Positions 32,607 through 40,645 of a stretch of DNA of 64,000 bases are shown here, piece after piece. Source of the stretch: Nocardioides jiangsuensis (GTDB lineage: Bacteria > Actinomycetota > Actinomycetes > Propionibacteriales > Nocardioidaceae); NCBI RefSeq assembly GCF_019679455.1, contig NZ_JAIEZQ010000002.1, positions 558,001 through 622,000 of the forward strand. Direction: 5' to 3'. Every line of letters starts with the position of its first letter. Positions within the stretch are counted from its first letter, which is position 1. Both the position numbers and the translations under genes were made by a program. The notes under the pieces are model-generated. The model did no database searches. It was not told the DNA's origin and saw only the letters and a program-made list of their open reading frames with translations.

Positions 32607-33125
32607 ATGCAGTTCGGTCGTAGCTACGAGGAGTTCGAGGTCGGTGCGACGTACAAGCACTGGCCCGGCAAGACGGTCACCGAGTACGACGACCACCTGT
32701 TCTGCCTGATCACGATGAACCACCACCCGCTCCACCTCGACACGAACTACGCGGAGAACACCACGCAGTTCGGCAGGAACGTGGTGGTCGGCAACTACAT
32801 CTACTCGCTGCTGCTCGGCATGAGCGTCCCGGACATCTCCGGCAAGGCGATCGCCAACCTGGAGATCGAGTCGCTGCGACACGTCGCGCCGACCTTCCAC
32901 GGCGACACGATCTACGGCGAGACCACCGTGCTCGACAAGTGGGCGTCGACGTCCAAGGACGACCGCGGCGTGGTCCACGTCGAGACCAAGGGCTACAAGC
33001 AGGACGGCACCCTCGTGTGCATCTTCAAGCGCAAGGTGATGGTGCCCAAGAACAACTATCTCGAGGCGCGCGGCGGCGAGCAGCCCGGCCGGCCCACGCT
33101 CGTGGAGCCCCCGGCCAAGGGCTGA
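32607..33125 (+). CDS. MaoC-type dehydratase, possible mesaconyl-CoA hydratase
   Basis: This 172-residue hot-dog-fold hydratase opens FGRSYEEFEVGATYKHWPGK and contains HHPLHLDTNYAENTTQFG, the R-hydratase motif region with catalytic Asp/His, then VVVGNYIYSLLLG. It should add or remove water on a CoA ester. With the CoA lyase and acyl-CoA dehydrogenase 5-7 kb upstream it completes mesaconyl-CoA to beta-methylmalyl-CoA in the ethylmalonyl-CoA pathway; an Rv2499c-like role beside a CitE lyase is the alternative. It has its own upstream gap with AAGGAG and a strong terminator downstream. Confidence 0.88.
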   Translation: MQFGRSYEEFEVGATYKHWPGKTVTEYDDHLFCLITMNHHPLHLDTNYAENTTQFGRNVVVGNYIYSLLLGMSVPDISGKAIANLEIESLRHVAPTFHGDTIYGETTVLDKWASTSKDDRGVVHVETKGYKQDGTLVCIFKRKVMVPKNNYLEARGGEQPGRPTLVEPPAKG

Positions 33126-33136
33126 CCCGGCCCCCT

Positions 33137-33176
33137 CGAGAGCCGCCCGCGCACCGGCTGCGTGAGGCGGCTCTCG
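33137..33176 (+). terminator. Terminator hairpin after the MaoC gene
   Basis: Perfect 11-bp arms CGAGAGCCGCC (33137-33147) and GGCGGCTCTCG (33166-33176) enclose an 18-base loop, 12 bases after the stop. There is no T run. It separates the hydratase from the transporter gene. Confidence 0.75.
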
Positions 33177-33234
33177 TGCGTGAAAAGCGCCACGTCCTCC
33201 CGGTTTGGAGGCGTCGCGGCGGCGGTGGCACGTT

Positions 33235-34704
33235 ATGCCGGTGAGTGTCGAGACAGCCCCCGAACCCCAGCAGCAGAAGACCTTCTTCGGCCAGCCCCGC
33301 GCCCTCGCCAACCTCTTCGGCGTGGAGATGTGGGAGCGCTTCTCCTTCTACGGCATGCAGGGCATCCTGCTGATCTACCTGTACTACCCCGTCGCCGACG
33401 GCGGCCTCGGCATGGACCCGGCGACCGCGAGCGGCATCGTCGGCGCGTACGGCGGTCTGGTCTACCTGTCCACGATCCTCGGCGCCTGGCTCGCCGACCG
33501 GGTCCTCGGCTCCGAGCGCACGCTCTTCTCCAGCGCGCTGATGATCATGGCCGGTCACGTCGCGCTGGCCCTCCTGCCCGGGTTCACCGGGGTCGGCGCG
33601 GGCCTGCTCCTCGTCGGCGTGGGCAGCGGCGGGCTGAAGGCGAACGCCACCTCGCTCGTGGGGTCGCTGTACGCCGAGGACGACGAGCGCCGCGACGCCG
33701 GCTTCTCGCTGTTCTACCTCGGCATCAACCTCGGGGCCCTGGTCGGACCGCTCCTGACCGGTCTGGCCCAGAAGGAGCTCGGCTTCCACTACGGCTTCGG
33801 CCTCGCCGCGATCGGCATGGCCGCCGGTCTGGTCCAGTACGCCGTCGGCCGCAAGAACCTCCCGGCCCACGCCAACGAGCTGCAGAACCCGCTGCCGGCG
33901 CACCGCCGTACGACGGCCCTGGCCCTCGGCCTCATCGCCGCGGCCGTCCTCGCGGCCCTCGTGTGGCTCGGCGTGCTCACCGCAGAGAACCTCGCCAACG
34001 TGGTCATCGGCGCCACCGTCGTGGCCGCGGTCGCCTACTTCGTGGTGATCCTCTCCAGCCGCAAGATCAGCACGGTCGAGCGCCGCCGGGTGGTCGCGTT
34101 CATCCCCATGTTCGTGTCGAGCGCGGCGTTCTGGTCGCTGTTCCAGCAGCAGTTCACGGTGGTGGCGCAGTACGCCGACAAGCGGCTGGACCGCACCCTG
34201 TTCAGCTGGGAGATGCCGGTGTCGTGGGTGCAGTCGATCAACCCGGTGATGATCATCCTGCTCGCCGGCGTGTTCGCGACCATGTGGACCCGGCTCGGCC
34301 CGCGCCAGCCGTCCTCCCCGGTGAAGTTCGCGCTCGGCACGGTCACCATGGGCGTGGCGTTCCTGCTGTTCATCCCGATGGCCGGCGGCGGCACGAACAG
34401 CGCCCCGCTGCTCGGCCTGGTCGGGATCCTCGCGGTGTTCACGGTCGCCGAGCTGCTGCTCTCGCCCGTGGGCCTGTCGCTGGCCACCAAGCTCGCGCCG
34501 GCGGTCTTCAAGACCCAGATGGTCGCGCTGTTCTTCCTCTCGGTGGCGCTCGGGTCGGCGATGTCCGGCTACCTGGCGCAGTTCTACACCGCCGAGAGCG
34601 AGACGGCGTACTTCGGCGTGGTGGGCGCGGTGGCGATCGTGCTCGGCCTGGTGCTGGCCGCGTTCGCGCGACCCATCCGGGCCCTCATGGGCGGCGTGCA
34701 CTGA
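33235..34704 (+). CDS. POT/PTR2 family proton-coupled peptide transporter
   Basis: This 489-residue 12-14 helix MFS-type transporter takes up di- and tripeptides with protons. The signature VEMWERFSFYGMQGILLIYL lies at about residues 31-50 (ExxERF/FYG, proton and peptide site), followed by conserved GAYGGLVYLSTILGAWLADR and NLGALVGPLL. The start is ATG 33235; GTG 33241 is possible, as neither has a strong ribosome site. It stands between two transcription signals and is likely monocistronic. Nitrate and other substrates are transported by plant relatives only, so peptide import is the best reading. Confidence 0.93.
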   Translation: MPVSVETAPEPQQQKTFFGQPRALANLFGVEMWERFSFYGMQGILLIYLYYPVADGGLGMDPATASGIVGAYGGLVYLSTILGAWLADRVLGSERTLFSSALMIMAGHVALALLPGFTGVGAGLLLVGVGSGGLKANATSLVGSLYAEDDERRDAGFSLFYLGINLGALVGPLLTGLAQKELGFHYGFGLAAIGMAAGLVQYAVGRKNLPAHANELQNPLPAHRRTTALALGLIAAAVLAALVWLGVLTAENLANVVIGATVVAAVAYFVVILSSRKISTVERRRVVAFIPMFVSSAAFWSLFQQQFTVVAQYADKRLDRTLFSWEMPVSWVQSINPVMIILLAGVFATMWTRLGPRQPSSPVKFALGTVTMGVAFLLFIPMAGGGTNSAPLLGLVGILAVFTVAELLLSPVGLSLATKLAPAVFKTQMVALFFLSVALGSAMSGYLAQFYTAESETAYFGVVGAVAIVLGLVLAAFARPIRALMGGVH

Positions 34705-34927
34705 CCGGGCGGTTGTGATCGGCGCGCCCGGAACGGTGACCTGGCGGAACGGCCGGAGCGGGTAGCCCAGATGGGTGGTTGGGGGACCACTTCGGTCGAT
34801 TCGGCTCAGATCCGGACGGACCCGGCGAAGACTCACACCTGCCCCTGAACTTCTCGGGGGTGCTGCAGCGCTGCCTGGGGAGGCAGGCGACGCGGCGCAG
34901 TTGGGGACTGCACTCAAAGGTGTTCAC
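34705..34927 (+). promoter_or_regulatory. 223-base gap and leader upstream of the coiled-coil gene
   Basis: No gene is evident in this gap. The last 60 bases contain two compact hairpins: CTGCCT-GGGG-AGGCAG at 34871-34886 and GCAGT-TGGGG-ACTGC at 34897-34911. A smaller GACC-ACTTC-GGTC lies at 34785-34797. Closely spaced hairpins before a secreted-protein gene suggest a structured 5' leader. I could not match it to a known riboswitch. A purine-rich CAAAGG lies about 8 bases before the ATG. Confidence 0.4.
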
Positions 34928-37288
34928 ATGTCTGTTTCTCGCACCAGCCGGCCCACGGCCACCACCGGCCCGGCCTTCTTCGTCAGGCGCGTCGCGCGCG
35001 TGACCCTCGCCCCGGCCGTCTGCGCCGGGCTCCTCCTGGCCGGCAGCCCGGCGCTCGCCGCCTCGACGACGACCTCGGGAGGCATCTGCTCGGGCGTCGT
35101 GAACCAGCTCTCCCACCGCGGCATGGTCCAGGAGAACCTGCTCAAGGCCGCCGCACGGAAGAACGCGGAGGCCATCCGCCTGCTGCAGGCCGAGAGAGCC
35201 GACCTGGAGGCGCAGGCCGAGAGCCTGGAGACCCAGATCGCGGCGGCCGACCAGGAGATCGCGGCGCTCGAGGCGGAGGAGCAGCGGCTCGCCACCGAAG
35301 CCGCGGCGACCGAGACCGAGCTGGCCGGGCTGACCGAGCAGCAGGCGAGCACCGCGGCGGCCGTCGAGGCCGCCGAGCAGACGCTCGTCGACCTGCGGGC
35401 ACAGCGGGCCACGGTCGAGGGACAGCTCGCGCCGCTGCAGCAGCAGCTCGCCGACGCGCTCGCCGCGCACGACGACCTCACCGCGCAGGCCGCCGGTGTC
35501 GAGGCCGACATCACCGCGCTGCAGGGCCAGATCGCGTCCGCCGAGACCGAGCTCACGGGTCTCGAGAGCGACGCGGCGACGGCCGCGGACGCCCTGGCCA
35601 CGCAGCACACGATGATCGAGACCGCCCAGGGTGAGCTCGTCGGGCTGGAGGCCGACGCGCAGCGTGCGGCGGCAGCCGTGGCGGACGCGACCCAGGCGGT
35701 CGCCGACGGCGAGGCCGAGCTGGCCAGGCTCGTGGCCGACGGTGTCGCCGCGCAGGAGGAGCTCGACGCCCAGCGCGCCGAGATCCTCACCGCCCGGGAC
35801 GTGCTCGCGACGCGGCAGGCCGAGGCGCAGGACGCCGCGGACGCGCTGGCCGCCAAGCAGGCGGAGGTCACCCGGGCGCAGACCGAGCTCGCGGCGCTGG
35901 AGTCCGAGGCGCAGGACGCCGCGGACGCGCTGGCCGCCAAGCAGGCGGAGGTCACCCGGGCGCAGACCGAGCTCGCGGCGCTGGAGTCCGAGGCGCAGGA
36001 CGCCGCGGACGCGCTGGCCGCCAACCAGGCCGCGACCGCCACGCTCGCCAAGGAGATCGACGCGCTCAACGTGCAGATCGCCGCCGTGAACGCGGAGATC
36101 ACCGCCACCCAGGCCGAGCTCTCGGCGGCGCAGGCCGACCTGGCCGCGCTGCAGCAGCAGAAGACGGCCCTGGAGGCCGAGATCTCCTCGCTCACCGCGC
36201 GAATCGCCGCCATCAAGGGCAACTCCCCCGAGAAGCAGGCGCTCTTGGACCTGCGGAGGTCGAAGCAGGGTCAGCTCGACGCCGTCAACGCGGAGATCAC
36301 CGACACGAACGCGCTGATCTCGGGGCTGCAGGGTGACCTCACCTCGCTGCAGGGTCAGATCAACGACCTCAACGCCCAGCTGGTGACCAAGCAGCGGGAG
36401 AGCAGCGAGCTCCAGCAGCAGGCCGCCCCGCTGCAGGCTGCGGTCACCGAGGCGAACGCCGCCGTCGCCGCCAAGCAGGCCGAGGTGGCCGGCCTGGAGA
36501 GCGAGCTTCCCGCGCTCGAGGACGCGGTCACCTCCGCCGACCAGGCCGTCACCGCCAAGCAGGGCGAGCTGGCCGGCCTGGAGAGCGACCTGCCCGCGCT
36601 CGAGGGCGCGGTCACGTCCGCGAACGAGGCGGTCGCGGCCCAGGAGCAGGTGGTCGCGGACCTCGAGGCCGAGCTCCCCACCCTCAGCCAGAACGTGGAG
36701 GCCGCCCAGCAGGCGATCGCCGACCAGACGGCGGTGCTGGAGGGACTGCGCGACAACCTCGGCGAGGCGGAGGCCGACCTGGTGGACGCCAATGCCGCGG
36801 TCGAGGCCAAGCGGGCCGAGATCGCCCGGCTCGAGTCCGAGCTGCCGGCGCTGCAGGCCGCGGTCGACGAGGCGAACGCCGCCGTGAACGCCAAGAAGGA
36901 CGAGATCGCGACGCTGAACGCCCGCCTCGACGACCTGGTGGCGACGCTGACCGGGCTCAACGGCCGGATCGCCGTCAAGGAGCAGGAGATCCTGGACCTG
37001 CAGGCCCGGGTGGCCCCGCTCCTCGCGGAGCTGACCAGGATCGACGAGGAGATCTCCGCGACCGAGGCGCAGCTGACCACCCTGCAGGGCCAGCTCAGCT
37101 CGCTCGACCAGAAGATCACCGCCGCCCAGGCGACGCTGCGCACCCTCGAGGCCCAGAAGAAGGCCAACAAGGACGCGATCGCCACCCAGAAGGGCGTCGT
37201 GCTGTCGCTGCAGGCCCAGCTGGGCGACGTGCAGAACCGGATCAAGGCGATCGACGGACAGATCGCGCTCGGCGGCTGTGTCGTCTGA
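34928..37288 (+). CDS. Secreted giant coiled-coil protein, 786 aa
   Basis: This exported protein of unknown function has a signal peptide to about residue 45 (LAPAVCAGLLLAGSPALAAS). It then forms a continuous Ala/Glu/Gln/Leu coiled coil to the C-terminus with almost no breaks. The mature chain has no Phe, Tyr or Trp, and only two cysteines, at 54 and 784, one at each end. A 28-residue period (four heptads) is obvious, including two DNA-identical copies at 35821-35988. There is no catalytic or anchoring motif. It could be a filament, spacer or surface scaffold. Its own leader upstream and a strong terminator downstream suggest monocistronic expression. Confidence 0.85.
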   Translation: MSVSRTSRPTATTGPAFFVRRVARVTLAPAVCAGLLLAGSPALAASTTTSGGICSGVVNQLSHRGMVQENLLKAAARKNAEAIRLLQAERADLEAQAESLETQIAAADQEIAALEAEEQRLATEAAATETELAGLTEQQASTAAAVEAAEQTLVDLRAQRATVEGQLAPLQQQLADALAAHDDLTAQAAGVEADITALQGQIASAETELTGLESDAATAADALATQHTMIETAQGELVGLEADAQRAAAAVADATQAVADGEAELARLVADGVAAQEELDAQRAEILTARDVLATRQAEAQDAADALAAKQAEVTRAQTELAALESEAQDAADALAAKQAEVTRAQTELAALESEAQDAADALAANQAATATLAKEIDALNVQIAAVNAEITATQAELSAAQADLAALQQQKTALEAEISSLTARIAAIKGNSPEKQALLDLRRSKQGQLDAVNAEITDTNALISGLQGDLTSLQGQINDLNAQLVTKQRESSELQQQAAPLQAAVTEANAAVAAKQAEVAGLESELPALEDAVTSADQAVTAKQGELAGLESDLPALEGAVTSANEAVAAQEQVVADLEAELPTLSQNVEAAQQAIADQTAVLEGLRDNLGEAEADLVDANAAVEAKRAEIARLESELPALQAAVDEANAAVNAKKDEIATLNARLDDLVATLTGLNGRIAVKEQEILDLQARVAPLLAELTRIDEEISATEAQLTTLQGQLSSLDQKITAAQATLRTLEAQKKANKDAIATQKGVVLSLQAQLGDVQNRIKAIDGQIALGGCVV
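35821..36024 (+). repeat. 84-bp tandem duplication inside the coiled-coil gene
   Basis: Copies 35821-35904 and 35905-35988 are identical base for base; a third partial copy of 36 bases (35989-36024) follows before divergence. 84 bases equal 28 codons or four heptads, so the duplication keeps the coiled-coil register. Identity including third positions indicates a recent event. Confidence 0.95.
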
Positions 37289-37328
37289 CGTCGAGGTCGC
37301 CTGACCGGGTCACCTGACAACCCGGCGT

Positions 37329-37362
37329 CGAGGCCCCCGCACCCCACGGTGCGGGGGCCTCG
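37329..37362 (+). terminator. Strong terminator after the coiled-coil gene
   Basis: A 15-bp perfect stem (37329-37343 with 37348-37362, arm CGAGGCCCCCGCACC) with a 4-base loop CCAC lies 40 bases after the stop. Its stability suggests an abundant transcript. Confidence 0.85.
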
Positions 37363-37424
37363 TGCGTCCCGGTGCAGCTGCTCGCGAGCCCCTGGGGCGA
37401 TTCGGACGTGGCAGGATCACGGCC

Positions 37425-37985
37425 ATGACCTCTGAGCTGTGGCTGGTACGACACGGGGAGACGGAGTGGAGCCGCGACCACCGGCACACCTCGCACACCG
37501 ACCTTCCGCTGACCGACCTCGGGGTCGAGGTGGCCGGCCACCTCGAGGAGCGGCTGCGAGACGACGAGTTCGAGTTCGTCCTCACCAGCCCGCGGAAGCG
37601 GGCCCGCCGTACCGCCGAGCTCGCCGGCTTCGCCGGGGCGGTCGTCGACGAGGACCTCGTCGAGTGGGAGTACGGCGACTACGAGGGGATCACCACCCTC
37701 GAGATCCGCGAGACCGTGCCGGGGTGGACCGTGTGGACCCACCCCACGCCGGGCGGGGAGCCGCCCGAGCAGGTCACCGAGCGGCTGGACCGCGTGGTCG
37801 AGCGGGTACGACGGGTGCAGGGCCGCGTCCTGGTCTTCGGCCACGGGCACGCCCTGCGCGCGCTGACCGCCCGGTGGCTCGGGCTGCCCGTCGGCGACGG
37901 CCGGCTGTTCCGGCTGGACACCTCCACGATCTGCACACTGGGCTACGAGCGGGAGACCCCGGTCATCCTGCGCTGGAACTCCTAG
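37425..37985 (+). CDS. Histidine phosphatase (phosphoglycerate mutase-like)
   Basis: This 186-residue phosphatase carries the catalytic LVRHGETEWS near its N-terminus, the TSPRKRARRTAEL phosphate pocket, an acid residue in VEWEYGDYEG, and the second histidine in VFGHGHALRAL. It resembles mycobacterial Rv3214 (Gpm2), an acid phosphatase rather than a glycolytic mutase, and shares that gene's vicinity to the ParA-like and DEAD helicase genes. The end overlaps the converging NUDIX gene by 23 bases. The in vivo substrate is unknown. Confidence 0.92.
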   Translation: MTSELWLVRHGETEWSRDHRHTSHTDLPLTDLGVEVAGHLEERLRDDEFEFVLTSPRKRARRTAELAGFAGAVVDEDLVEWEYGDYEGITTLEIRETVPGWTVWTHPTPGGEPPEQVTERLDRVVERVRRVQGRVLVFGHGHALRALTARWLGLPVGDGRLFRLDTSTICTLGYERETPVILRWNS

Positions 37986-38397
37986 GCGCGAGCACGCCCC
38001 ACTCCTCGAGCGCCTCGACGAGGCCCGGGGTGCAGGTGAGCGCGCGCACCTCGTCGGCGGTGAACCACCCGGCGTCGTCCGCGTCGTCCCCGGCGCGGAC
38101 CGCCGCCGGGTCCGCCCCCGGGGCGGGGACACAGCGGTAGTCGCGGATCCGGAAGACCCCGCCGCCGGGGATATCCCTGTCGACGGTGCCGGCCAGCGGG
38201 CCCACCACGACCGCGAGCCCGGTCTCCTCGAGGACCTCGCGGGCGGTGGCCTGCTCGTCGCTCTCTCCGGGCTCGACCCGGCCGCCCGGGACCGACCAGC
38301 AGCCCTTGGCGGGCTCCTGGCCGCGCAGGATCATCAGCAGCCGCCCGTCGGCGCGGGCCACGATGCCCCCGACGCAGTCGACCCACACTCGCTCCAC
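37963..38397 (-). CDS. NUDIX hydrolase
   Basis: This 144-residue pyrophosphohydrolase shows the Nudix box in order: GGRVEPGESDEQATAREV followed by LEETGLAV, at about residues 40-65, with the R-E-x2-EE-x-G catalytic core. It probably cleans damaged or excess nucleoside diphosphate derivatives. GTG 38397 begins just before VWVDCVGGIVA, the usual first strand; a longer in-frame extension is basic and unlikely. It converges on the histidine phosphatase. Confidence 0.88.
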   Translation of the reverse strand: MERVWVDCVGGIVARADGRLLMILRGQEPAKGCWSVPGGRVEPGESDEQATAREVLEETGLAVVVGPLAGTVDRDIPGGGVFRIRDYRCVPAPGADPAAVRAGDDADDAGWFTADEVRALTCTPGLVEALEEWGVLAPRSSSAG

Positions 38398-38457
38398 GTC
38401 GCACGACCTTAGTCCGAAGTTCCTTGACGGCACGGGGTTAACGCCTAGCGTTACCCC

Positions 38458-39096
38458 ATGAGCCTTGCCGCGAGCTGCCCCCGCTGCTCGTCCCCGGTGA
38501 CCGAAGACGACGACGGGTGGCGCTGCCTCGACCACGGCCGGATCACCCCACTGTGGCGCCCGGCCGAGGCCAGCTACGAGGCGCTCACCGAGCACCTGCT
38601 GCGGTGCACCACCGTCCCCACGCTGCTGCCCTGGCCGCTGAGCCCGGGGTGGACGATCACCGACTTCGGCTGTGTCGGCTCACCGCGCGACGGAGAGGCA
38701 CGCGCCAGCCTCGCGTCGTGCTCGGGAACCAGCGACCTCGACGGGGTGGTCGAGCTGACCGTGGTGTCCGAGGAGCCCGGCGTCGGCCTGGGCGCCCGGA
38801 TCGCGGGGGTGGACCACACCGACCCCGGCGCGGAGATCGGCGACGGCCCACCGCACGCGAAGGTCCGCGTGGACGGCCGCCCGGTCTCGCTGTGGTCGGT
38901 CTCGACGAGCCACAGCGACTCCAACTTCGACCGGTCGGTGTTCGCGGGAGAGGCACAGGGGCGCTGGCTCTGGCTGGTGATGCGGCCGGCCTCGGCGGCC
39001 CTGCTGCTCAACGACGAGTGGATCCTGCTCGACGTCTCCGACCTCGGCCCGGAGCTGATGGAGCTCCCCTTCGGCGGGCACCCGCCGCCCTGGTGA
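38458..39096 (+). CDS. DUF6758-like protein with N-terminal zinc ribbon
   Basis: This 212-residue soluble protein begins with a compact zinc-ribbon-like motif (C-P-x-C at residues 8-11, then RCLDHGR). PAEASYEALTEHLLR, LPWPLSPGWTITDFG and a beta-rich C-terminal half follow, ending in ALLLNDEWILLDVSDLGPEL. This matches the DUF6758 family as I remember it. Function is unknown; the ribbon hints at nucleic acid or protein binding. It lies divergent from the NUDIX gene with a 60-base gap and upstream of the PHP gene. Confidence 0.82.
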   Translation: MSLAASCPRCSSPVTEDDDGWRCLDHGRITPLWRPAEASYEALTEHLLRCTTVPTLLPWPLSPGWTITDFGCVGSPRDGEARASLASCSGTSDLDGVVELTVVSEEPGVGLGARIAGVDHTDPGAEIGDGPPHAKVRVDGRPVSLWSVSTSHSDSNFDRSVFAGEAQGRWLWLVMRPASAALLLNDEWILLDVSDLGPELMELPFGGHPPPW

Positions 39097-39138
39097 CGCA
39101 GGTCCGGTGGCGGGGGAGGGCGCGACTAGGCTTCGCAC

Positions 39139-40020
39139 GTGCGCATCGACCTCCACACCCACAGCGACCGCTCCGACGGGACGATGACCCCGGCCGACCT
39201 GGTCCGCCACGCGCGTGAGGAGGGCATCGACGTCCTCGGGCTCACCGACCACGACACCACCGAGGGGTGGGCGGAGGCGGCCGAGGCCGCGGAGGAGGCC
39301 GGGCTCACCCTGGTCCGCGGCATCGAGCTCAGCTGCGTGCTCCAGGGGTCCGGAGTGCACCTGCTGGCCTACCTGCCCGACCCCGAGCACCGGCGGCTCG
39401 GGGACGAGCTCGTGCGGATCCTCGAGGGCCGCAACGCGCGGCTCCCGGCCACGCTCGAGCGGCTGCGCCGGATCGGCATCGACATCGAGGCCGACGACGT
39501 ACGGCGCCTGGCCGGCGACGCGGCCGCGATGGGCCGGCCGCACGTCGCGGACGCCCTCGTCGCGAAGGGGGTCGTGCGGGACCGGGGCGAGGCCTTCGAC
39601 CGCTACCTCGGGCCGCAGGGGCCCGCCTACGTCCACCGCTACGCCGCCGACCTGGTCACGATGATCGACACCGTCGCCGACGCCGGGGGAGTCAGCGTGA
39701 TCGCCCACCCGTGGGCGAAGCGGCACAACCACCAGGCGCTCGACGAGGCCGGCCTCGCCGCGCTGAAGGAGGCCGGGCTGGCCGGGGTCGAGGTCGACCA
39801 CCAGGACCACGACACGGCGACCCGCGACCGGCTGCGCTCGGTGGCCCGCAACCTCGACCTGCTCGTCACCGGCTCCAGCGACTTCCACGGCGAGGGCAAG
39901 GTCGACCACGACCTGGGCTGCAACACCACCGACCCCGATGAGTACGCCCGGCTGCTCGACCTCGCGCGGGCCGCCGAGCGCGCGTCGGGGCGCCGTACGC
40001 CGGAGGTCGTCGGCAGGTGA
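39139..40020 (+). CDS. PHP-domain metal-dependent phosphoesterase
   Basis: This 293-residue phosphoesterase has metal ligands in RIDLHTHSDRSDG (H-x-H...D), LGLTDHDTTEGW, a middle RGIELS glutamate, VIAHPWAKRHN and a late GSSDFHGEGK. This set matches YciV/RnaseAM-type PHP proteins that hydrolyse 3'-phosphonucleotides or short RNA. A 110-residue insert (around 85-190) separates the halves. The start is GTG 39139. The end overlaps the MarC gene by GTGA. Substrate specificity is not set by the sequence. Confidence 0.9.
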   Translation: MRIDLHTHSDRSDGTMTPADLVRHAREEGIDVLGLTDHDTTEGWAEAAEAAEEAGLTLVRGIELSCVLQGSGVHLLAYLPDPEHRRLGDELVRILEGRNARLPATLERLRRIGIDIEADDVRRLAGDAAAMGRPHVADALVAKGVVRDRGEAFDRYLGPQGPAYVHRYAADLVTMIDTVADAGGVSVIAHPWAKRHNHQALDEAGLAALKEAGLAGVEVDHQDHDTATRDRLRSVARNLDLLVTGSSDFHGEGKVDHDLGCNTTDPDEYARLLDLARAAERASGRRTPEVVGR

Positions 40021-40634
40021 GCGACGTCCTCAGCCTGGTCCTGATGACCGAGGTGTTCGTGACCCTGTTCGTGATCATGGACCCGGTCGGCACCATCCCG
40101 ATCTTCCTGGCGCTGAACCGGGGCCGCTCCGCCGCGACCCTGCACCGCGCCGCGTGGCAGGCGGTGGCGGTCTCGTTCGCGGTGATCGTCGCCTTCGCGT
40201 TCTTCGGCCAGCAGATCCTGGGCTACCTGCACATCTCGCTGCCCGCCCTCCAGGCCGCCGGCGGGCTGCTGCTCCTGCTGGTCGCCCTGGAGCTGCTGAC
40301 CGGCAAGGAGCAGGAGGCCACCGCCGCCGCTGACGTCAACGTCGCGCTGGTGCCGCTCGGGACGCCGATGCTGGCGGGGCCGGGCGCGATCGTGGCCACG
40401 ATGGTCTTCTCCCAGCGGGTGCACGACCTGGCCAGCTTCGCGGCGGTCGCCCTCGGCGTGGTGCTCGTGCACGTGGCGCTGTGGCTGGCGATGCGGTTCT
40501 CCACCCCGATCCTGCGGCTGATCCGCGATGGCGGGGTGATGCTGGTGTCCCGCATCTCCGGCCTGCTGCTCTCGGCCATCGCGGTGCAGCTCGTCGCCGA
40601 CGCCGTCCGCGCGTTCGTCGCCGGGGAGGGGTGA
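40017..40634 (+). CDS. MarC/UPF0056 family membrane protein
   Basis: This 205-residue protein with six membrane helices is typical of MarC. Conserved segments are LFVIMDPVGTIPIFLAL in helix 1, QILGYLHISLPALQAAGGLLLL, and LGTPMLAGPGAIVATMV. The family was once linked to antibiotic resistance, but its transport function is not established. It is coupled to the PHP gene by a four-base overlap. The converging SDR gene lies 11 bases downstream. Confidence 0.92.
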   Translation: MSDVLSLVLMTEVFVTLFVIMDPVGTIPIFLALNRGRSAATLHRAAWQAVAVSFAVIVAFAFFGQQILGYLHISLPALQAAGGLLLLLVALELLTGKEQEATAAADVNVALVPLGTPMLAGPGAIVATMVFSQRVHDLASFAAVALGVVLVHVALWLAMRFSTPILRLIRDGGVMLVSRISGLLLSAIAVQLVADAVRAFVAGEG

Positions 40635-40645
40635 GCGGTGCCAGG

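Noticed and set aside
34705-34927. c-di-AMP (ydaO/yuaA) riboswitch before a secreted protein gene
   Set aside because: Actinobacterial wall genes often have one, and parts such as GGGGGACC look suggestive, but I could not lay out the conserved core; kept only as an unspecified structured leader.
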